Of a stretch of DNA of 35,115 bases, positions 29,688 through 35,115 are shown piece by piece. The stretch covers positions 1 to 35,115 of the IMG/VR virus record IMGVR_UViG_3300046750_000033; one strand, 5' to 3'. Every line of letters starts with the position of its first letter. The first letter of the stretch is position 1. The DNA is from a virus. The notes under the pieces are model-generated. The model did not search any database, was not told where the DNA came from, and was given only the letters and a program-made list of their open reading frames with translations. A program made the translations under genes and the position numbers.

Positions 29688-31712
29688 CTACATCACCATG
29701 TTACGCATAGGTGCAGACACTTGTTCTGCTTGTAGGTCTCTAACTACTTCGTTCTGCCTACGTACGTAATTACGTACTTCTGCTTGGTCTTCTTCAGGTA
29801 AGGATCTCATGATGTCCGCTACTACGTTACCTGCAGCCACTAACATTGCGTCATTGTTCTTAAACTCTTTGTTTTGAAAAGCAATGAGTCTATTTACATT
29901 GGCTGGGTTGTAAGCAGCCTTGGCTAAGAAGACAGGAAGAGTCAAAATAGCAGCACCTCCGATAACACCAGTTGCTGCTGAACCACCTACCGTACCTCCA
30001 GCAGTTGTCAAGAGACTACCACCCAAGCCTAGTACGGCACCACCAGCACTATATTCTTTGGTCCTCAACATAAGCTCACCAATATTACTGCTAGGGAACT
30101 GTGACGCTTCAGACATTAGGTTAAACAACTGACGTACTTTGGGTGCTTTGTCTCCAAAGAGAATCTTAAGTTTTTCAGCGTCCTTACCTCTTTCAAAGCG
30201 AGAAGCCAGCTTCTGAAACTTTTGTATATCAAAGTCACCGGAACCCATAGTAGGCATAAGCTGTTTCAAATAACCTTCTTGAAGCTTTGCCATCGCCTCG
30301 TCCAAAGACGCTGGAGGAGTTCCTCCTGCTTTTCTGATTGCGGCATGAGAGGTACGTAAAGACTTAATCATTGAGTTTAGGTTGTCCAAGCTTCCTGAAG
30401 AAGCTGCAAGCTGTCCCAAGGCAGCGTACTGTCCTGCTTTAGCGCCTTCTACCAGACCTTTTATGTTGCTAGGGAGGATCCCTTCAATCGTCTGTCCATA
30501 AGATTTTTTGACTGCTGCGTACTCAGCCGCTGCTGCAGGATCTAAACGCTTGATTTCACGTTGAACTGCCATACGTATCATTTCTGACATTTCAGCTAGT
30601 TCTCTAGCAGCATCATTATTGTAGGAGTTAGAGTTAAGATCACTAAACTTTCTCATGTCTTTCATTAGCTTCTTCTCATAGTCAATGAGATTAGAAGCAG
30701 ACATGTTTTTCATTCTGCTTAGGTCTTCAATAACACTACTAGCAAAACCTAGTGTGTCTTTGTCAAGCATTGTAAAGCCCTTCTTCTGGCCGCCTCTCTG
30801 ACCTGCCTTGATAAACCTTTCAACTTGACGCTTGAACTGACCTGTGTTTACTCTTGCTTTTCCTACTCTAGATATTACGTCGTTCATTCCCTGTTCGTAG
30901 ATGTTAAAAGCAGCGTTACGACCTTGGTCAATCACACTGAACATCTCTTGTCCTAAGACTGAAGGCTGAATACCTTCTCTTCCTACGTTGGCAAGCAGCG
31001 CATCAAACTCCTCTTGAACAACTTCGTTAACCCTGTCGTAGTTTCTTCGACCAACACTTTGAGAAAGGATACCCGTGTCTGCAATCCTTTGCGTAAGCTC
31101 TCTTTGTCGAGTAGCTTGGTAAGGAGTCAATGTAGCTCCTTGCTCTGAAAGAATTCTCTGGGAGGCACGTATTGACTCTTCGCTACCAGCAACAGCTTCA
31201 CCAACAGGGGACTGAGCCAAGAACTCTCTTGCAGTCTCATCAGGAGAAATACCTAATGGTAAGTTCTTTTTTATAAGACCTCCTAATAAAACAGCCCCCT
31301 TACCTCCAACAAAAAGACCAGTATCTATACCAGCACTTATTAAAGCTTCTTTTGTTGCATTACCGTAGTCTACTTCTTTACCCTGAAGTACGTCTTCAGT
31401 AACTTCACCACCAAAAGTACCTGCAGCTCCTCCAACAACACTACCAAAAAGCGCACCCCAAGGTCCTGCAGCGGAACCTACTTTAGCGCCTCCCATTGCT
31501 CCTGCAAGACCAGCAGGAATGTCTAGGTTTTCTAGGCTAAAGTCTCTTAGTTTTTCACCTGCAGTTTTACCTCCGGGAGTTTGGTCCATGCTAGTAATGA
31601 TGCCAGCACTCATTGCCTTGTCCAAAATAACTTCTTTAGGTGTACCTACGGGGACATTTTTAAGGACGTTGCCATTGGCAAACTTAACGTCCATCAGTTC
31701 TTGTTCTGCCAT
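29688..31712 (-). CDS. Putative DNA ejection / internal virion protein (674 residues)
   Basis: The protein starts MAEQELMDVKFANGNVLKNV. It has two glycine-zipper membrane-like segments: about residues 65-105 (AGAMGGAKVGSAAGPWG, then VVGGAAGTFGG) and about 565-605 (AGGAVLGLGGSLLTTAGG, then VIGGAAILTLPVFL). Between them is a long, charged helical region. Gly-rich membrane-inserting segments with a helical body, at the end of a podovirus tail operon, match P22 gp16/T7 gp16-type ejection proteins, which form a channel for genome entry. There is no transglycosylase motif that I can see. It ends the leftward transcript. Confidence 0.7.
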   Translation of the reverse strand: MAEQELMDVKFANGNVLKNVPVGTPKEVILDKAMSAGIITSMDQTPGGKTAGEKLRDFSLENLDIPAGLAGAMGGAKVGSAAGPWGALFGSVVGGAAGTFGGEVTEDVLQGKEVDYGNATKEALISAGIDTGLFVGGKGAVLLGGLIKKNLPLGISPDETAREFLAQSPVGEAVAGSEESIRASQRILSEQGATLTPYQATRQRELTQRIADTGILSQSVGRRNYDRVNEVVQEEFDALLANVGREGIQPSVLGQEMFSVIDQGRNAAFNIYEQGMNDVISRVGKARVNTGQFKRQVERFIKAGQRGGQKKGFTMLDKDTLGFASSVIEDLSRMKNMSASNLIDYEKKLMKDMRKFSDLNSNSYNNDAARELAEMSEMIRMAVQREIKRLDPAAAAEYAAVKKSYGQTIEGILPSNIKGLVEGAKAGQYAALGQLAASSGSLDNLNSMIKSLRTSHAAIRKAGGTPPASLDEAMAKLQEGYLKQLMPTMGSGDFDIQKFQKLASRFERGKDAEKLKILFGDKAPKVRQLFNLMSEASQFPSSNIGELMLRTKEYSAGGAVLGLGGSLLTTAGGTVGGSAATGVIGGAAILTLPVFLAKAAYNPANVNRLIAFQNKEFKNNDAMLVAAGNVVADIMRSLPEEDQAEVRNYVRRQNEVVRDLQAEQVSAPMRNMVM

Positions 31713-31724
31713 GTCTATTCCTTA

Positions 31725-33131
31725 TTATATGTCGCCAAAGTCAACTACTACGTTGCCTGTTGGCTGTGCATTAGGTCCTGTGTCCGCTGAGTAAAGAGCG
31801 TTTACATAGTTTACGTAGCCGTCTAAGTCCGCCCCTTCAGTAAACATGTACCCAATCGCCGCTCTTTCTCTCCCTAGTCTCTCTTTTAGTCGTTCAAGTA
31901 TTGCTTTGTTAACTCCTTCAGCGTTAGCTAAATCAGGAATCAGCTGCTCTAGGTACTGTCTTTCGCCTTCTGTTGGGTTAGCTCCAAATGATTTAATGCG
32001 TCCTACCAAAAGCTCTTTAGCAATTATTCTGAGTTTCCCGGGATCTGTTTCTTCAGTTCCAAGAACTCTTTCAATGTTGTTCATGAGAGGAACTAAACTA
32101 CCACCTTGGTCTATTACTTCAACAATTTCTAACAGGTCGTTTACATCTGCCAAAGTACTTTCTACCTCAGGAAGGCGTTTGGCGGCAGCACTCCTTAAGT
32201 CAGAGAAGTTGTCGCTCTCCTTGATAGTTTCTGCCTTAGTAATGTCTAATCTTGTTTTTGCTCTCGCTTCCTCTAGTTTTCTATCTGATGTTCCTGCCGC
32301 TGTTTCTCTATAAGCGCCGCCCAAAGGAACAGTAGCATTCGGCTTGCCGTTTACCGTGTCTACAAAAGGAATACTATGTCCTACAGGCTCGTAGTTTAAA
32401 GTTATGTCTTCTGGATCAGGGCCTGTCCTTATTTCAGAAAGACCGTAACGCAAGCCTCTAGAATCTTGAATGTCTCCTCTGTTTACATAGCTAGGTCTGC
32501 CTGTGACGGTCGCCCTTGTTTTAGCCCTTTCAATTTGCGTACCACGTTCTTCAGCTAAAATTTGCATAGCCTCATTAAACGAAACCTTATGTCTTTCTGC
32601 AACATTTTTGTAGCCTTGTAATTTTCCGGGGTCCTGTGGATCAAAAAGATCCATTTGAGCCATAGCACGTAAACGTCCACGGCCTTTTTCACGTAAAGGC
32701 TCATTAAGTGCGTCTGCCGCCGCTCTTCCCTGCGCCAATTGCTCTAAGGTTCCGCCAGAAGTTAAGAAGTCCTGAGCGTATTGCGGAGTAACACCTTCTT
32801 CAGTACTTGCTTGAGTTAGCAGACCGCCTGCCCTAGCTCTTTGAGCAGCCTGTAAACCACGTTGTGCTGCTGCCGTGGAAAACTGTTGTGCTTCCTTAAC
32901 GTAGCCTAAACCAGAAAGTTCTTGAGCAATACCAGAAAGCACAACAGGATCAGGCTCTGCTGATGCCATGGATGCTTGTCCTCTTTTCATAATCTCGTTA
33001 AACTTTTCTCGCTTTTGCTTCTCTTCAGCCTTGCCCGGAAGACCGCCAATAGCAGCACCTAGGTCCATCATACCTTTAGTCATCTGAGGACGACCAAGAG
33101 TAGCTAAAAACTCTCTTGAAAAAGTAGCCAT
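31725..33131 (-). CDS. Putative DNA ejection / internal virion protein (468 residues)
   Basis: The protein starts MATFSREFLATLGRPQMTKG and is largely alpha-helical, Ala/Gln/Glu-rich, with a FSTAAAQRGLQAAQRARAG helix and a C-terminal region holding VGRIKSFGANPTEGERQYL, typical of phage internal core proteins. It is the middle one of three consecutive genes arranged like P22 genes 7, 20 and 16. GGAGACAATA upstream of the ATG supports the start. Function is inferred from layout and composition. Confidence 0.65.
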   Translation of the reverse strand: MATFSREFLATLGRPQMTKGMMDLGAAIGGLPGKAEEKQKREKFNEIMKRGQASMASAEPDPVVLSGIAQELSGLGYVKEAQQFSTAAAQRGLQAAQRARAGGLLTQASTEEGVTPQYAQDFLTSGGTLEQLAQGRAAADALNEPLREKGRGRLRAMAQMDLFDPQDPGKLQGYKNVAERHKVSFNEAMQILAEERGTQIERAKTRATVTGRPSYVNRGDIQDSRGLRYGLSEIRTGPDPEDITLNYEPVGHSIPFVDTVNGKPNATVPLGGAYRETAAGTSDRKLEEARAKTRLDITKAETIKESDNFSDLRSAAAKRLPEVESTLADVNDLLEIVEVIDQGGSLVPLMNNIERVLGTEETDPGKLRIIAKELLVGRIKSFGANPTEGERQYLEQLIPDLANAEGVNKAILERLKERLGRERAAIGYMFTEGADLDGYVNYVNALYSADTGPNAQPTGNVVVDFGDI

Positions 33132-33141
33132 TATTGTCTCC

Positions 33142-33990
33142 TTACTCGAACAAGCCGCCTAAAGCGGACCCGGCCAGTTGTGTACCAAAGCCTCCAGCAA
33201 TACCTGCCTGACCAAGACCAGCCTGTAGTAGTGCTTCCAGACCTGTAGTGTACGTTTCTCCGTACGTTCTTGCCTGTTCTGACAACGCAGCACGTCGTTG
33301 CTCTGCTGCTGTCATTCCGGGCTGTAGTGCAGACAAAAGAGCAGTCTGAGGTACGTAGCTGCCTGAAAGCATGCCTTGTGCCAACTGAGCTTGTCTTGCC
33401 TGCTCATCTCCAGCAAACTGCATTGCGCCCAACATAGCTTTGTTTCTGGCTTCTTCTTGCGCCTTAGCAAGAGAAAGTTGTTCGCCTGTACCTCCAAACT
33501 GTGCTGTCTGAACACCCAAGCGTCCCTGTGCAGCCAGACGTTGTTCCAGATCTAAACGCTCACGTTCTTGTTCTGGTGTGATTGCAGTCATCATTCTTTG
33601 GAACACTTCCTGCTCACGGTCAGCCACAGGCATTGCTGCTTGTCCGTACATCTGTTGAGACTGTGACAGCAACTGTTGTTGCAACGCCTGCTCGTCAGGA
33701 GACATCTGCATACCGTAAGACATCTCTCCCGTAACAGGGTCTTGTGTCATGCCAAACTGACCACCAGTAGCAGTAGTAACAGTGTATGGCTGAAACTCAA
33801 GCATTCCTTGTAGTTGAGACGCAATACCTTCTGGACCAGCCATCTCACGATAAGCTTGCTGTCCAATGTCGCCTATGTCCTTATAGCCTTCCCTTGCCAG
33901 TGCAAGACCAGCAAGTACGGCCCCTGTTCTGCCTAGATCTCCGGCACTGCCAAAGCCCAGTTCTGTTGCAAGATCTCCAAAAAAACTCAT
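33142..33990 (-). CDS. Putative DNA ejection / internal virion protein (282 residues)
   Basis: The protein starts MSFFGDLATELGFGSAGDLG with a hydrophobic GAVLAGLALAREG helix. A Gln/Ala/Met-rich helical body follows (LQQQLLSQSQQMYGQ; LDLEQRLAAQGRLGVQT). The C-terminal hydrophobic glycine-rich end (LGQAGIAGGFGTQLAG) suggests membrane contact. The start overlaps the stop of the stabilization-like gene as ATGA. First of three putative ejection proteins, by position comparable to P22 gp7. No enzyme motif. Confidence 0.62.
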   Translation of the reverse strand: MSFFGDLATELGFGSAGDLGRTGAVLAGLALAREGYKDIGDIGQQAYREMAGPEGIASQLQGMLEFQPYTVTTATGGQFGMTQDPVTGEMSYGMQMSPDEQALQQQLLSQSQQMYGQAAMPVADREQEVFQRMMTAITPEQERERLDLEQRLAAQGRLGVQTAQFGGTGEQLSLAKAQEEARNKAMLGAMQFAGDEQARQAQLAQGMLSGSYVPQTALLSALQPGMTAAEQRRAALSEQARTYGETYTTGLEALLQAGLGQAGIAGGFGTQLAGSALGGLFE

Positions 33991-35115
33991 AACAATTTAC
34001 CTATCAAAGCCATTACGTTAATCTCCTGTAGTGATAATTGAGACCCGTCAATGTCAGCCTCTAGTCCAACTACGATACTTGTACCGTACCCTGTTGCATT
34101 TAAACTCTTTTGGTTAGTTAAAGCACCGCCAGTAAATTCTACTGTGGTGTACTCGCTTTCCCCGAAGTAACCAGTAATTTGGTCACCTACTGTAAATTCT
34201 GCTGTTGCGTACGAACTCTTGAAGTCATAAGCCCACTTAAGAAATACTGTTGCGTTGTTCGCACCGACCAGTGTAGGCTTTAACTTTTTTAGAATCTTAA
34301 CCCTAGAGCTGTCACCAAAAGTCAAACTTGGGCTGTAGTACTTAAAACGATAGGTGCTGCCGTCGTCTCTGTACCCATCGTACTCGCTTATTCCCTTAGA
34401 CGTGCCTATAAGCAGTGTACCGTTTTCTTGCCTAGTGTAACATGAAAAGCCTGTAGAGACCCAGCGTGTTACACGGTACGACCCGTTTTCTGTGGTGCCA
34501 CGTACGTCAAAGCAGTAAGTTGTATCCTGACCTACAAAAGTCAACAAGTAAAAACCTTCTTCTGGACTATAGACAGACCTGAAGAAGTCGTTCTCAGTCT
34601 GTAGACCGCCAATTATGTCTTTGGTAATGTTTCCAGACAAGCTGCTAATAGGCATGGACTTTTCTTGTATTGTGCGCCCAAAGCTTTTAAGACCAGTATG
34701 GGACAAAAACAACACGTCAGTTCCTGTGTACTGCACGGTGTCTCTATTTACGCAGCCTACGCCAGCCACAGTGTCTGCTAGTTTCATTTCTGCCGGGGCT
34801 TCTGCACCTTCGTAAGCAACAATGCTGTGATTACCAAAAATAATCAACAAACCATTATGTGCAGCTAATGCTACAATCTCGTCATAACCATCAGGCCAGA
34901 CTTTGGAGATGTTAATAGAACCGCTAGTACCACCAGAGTAGTCATGACCTATTAATAAATCAGACCAATAAACAGTAGATGAGTTAGCTCCTGTTCCTGT
35001 AACCCATAGTCTGCCGTAAGCAGAACAAACTTCGTTACCTTGTACAACACCAGCAGCCCCAGATACAGAGTCTAGTCTAACTACAGAAGAACCGTCGTAC
35101 ACCAGAGGTGCATGA
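33987..35115 (-). CDS. Tail/neck protein, C-terminal part (P22 gp10-like), partial at window edge
   Basis: The open frame runs to the window end without a true start; the start lies at 507 on the other side of the circle (bases 34989-35115 repeat 1-127). Unique sequence here encodes residues 170-502. Repeated beta motifs (VYWSDLLIGHDYSG; IVALAAHNGLLIIFG; YLLTFVGQDTTYCFDV) fit a beta-propeller. A second, C-terminal beta domain (KILKKLKPTLVGANN) follows. The whole protein would be 502 residues against 472 for P22 gp10. It forms part of the short tail or neck and precedes the ejection-protein genes. Confidence 0.6.
   Translation of the reverse strand, partial: HAPLVYDGSSVVRLDSVSGAAGVVQGNEVCSAYGRLWVTGTGANSSTVYWSDLLIGHDYSGGTSGSINISKVWPDGYDEIVALAAHNGLLIIFGNHSIVAYEGAEAPAEMKLADTVAGVGCVNRDTVQYTGTDVLFLSHTGLKSFGRTIQEKSMPISSLSGNITKDIIGGLQTENDFFRSVYSPEEGFYLLTFVGQDTTYCFDVRGTTENGSYRVTRWVSTGFSCYTRQENGTLLIGTSKGISEYDGYRDDGSTYRFKYYSPSLTFGDSSRVKILKKLKPTLVGANNATVFLKWAYDFKSSYATAEFTVGDQITGYFGESEYTTVEFTGGALTNQKSLNATGYGTSIVVGLEADIDGSQLSLQEINVMALIGKLL
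34989..35115. repeat. Terminal overlap, copy 2 (same as 1-127)
   Basis: Exact copy of bases 1-127, marking closure of the circular genome. See the entry at 1-127. Confidence 0.93.

Noticed and set aside
31724-31744. TTGACT and TATAAT on the minus strand before the 674-residue ejection protein
   Set aside because: The boxes are only nine bases apart, too close for a sigma70 promoter.
1-35115. tRNA genes, integrase, lysogeny repressor, RNA polymerase, photosynthesis genes
   Set aside because: Looked for by motif and gene context; none seen. Small divergent versions cannot be fully excluded without a search.
34989-35115. 127-bp end repeat as the true direct terminal repeat of the virion DNA
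   Set aside because: It falls inside a tail coding frame and equals a common assembly k-mer; T7-type terminal repeats usually lie near terminase or early genes.

Overview
The window is an essentially complete genome of a small, strictly phage-like, tailed virus with podovirus gene content. The first 127 bases are repeated exactly at the last 127 bases, so the contig closes into a circle of about 34,988 bp; the tail gene at the window edges is split only by the arbitrary cut point. There is no integrase, repressor, tRNA or host gene, so a lytic life style is likely. The gene set is a T7-type replication module (SSB, primase-helicase, family A polymerase, endonuclease I, vitamin B12-dependent ribonucleotide reductase) without a phage RNA polymerase, plus a P22/T7-like head and short-tail module. 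This is typical of marine podoviruses that infect bacteria and lean on host RNA polymerase. The exact host cannot be read from the sequence; base composition looks moderate (about mid-40s % GC by eye).

The genome has two divergent arms. The leftward (minus) arm starts at a strong sigma70-like promoter (18067-18095) and runs TerS, M15 endolysin, a beta-rich protein, TerL, portal, a run of tiny very basic proteins, a QueC-like PP-loop enzyme, then (after a second, perfect-consensus promoter at 11658-11686) scaffold, capsid, terminator, tail fibre, small accessory proteins, a lysis cassette, a 1109-residue hypercharged repeat protein, two tail/neck proteins and, across the circle junction, three putative DNA-ejection proteins ending at 29688. 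The rightward (plus) arm (18721-29684) carries about a dozen very small early genes, mostly translationally coupled and including four tiny one-helix membrane proteins, then SSB, primase-helicase, polymerase, three nucleases in a row, a DUF3310 protein and NrdJ. The arms converge on a bidirectional terminator at 29513-29530.

The roughly 680-bp divergent region between TerS and the first early gene is the most striking non-coding feature. An 89% AT tract (18161-18196) is followed by a 179-bp array of nine TTATNCACA DnaA boxes (seven perfect TTATCCACA) plus three one-mismatch boxes, many spaced 11 bp apart. It looks like a bacterial oriC-style origin carried by a lytic phage. Around it lie copies of an AACATAAG/CTTATGTT element embedded in the promoter of the late arm and in a promoter-like sequence pointing at the early arm.

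Other points of interest are the giant K/E/D/A/Q repeat protein, the tiny membrane-protein series, the overprinted coiled-coil ORF at the portal 3' end, and a lone QueC homologue inside the structural arm.
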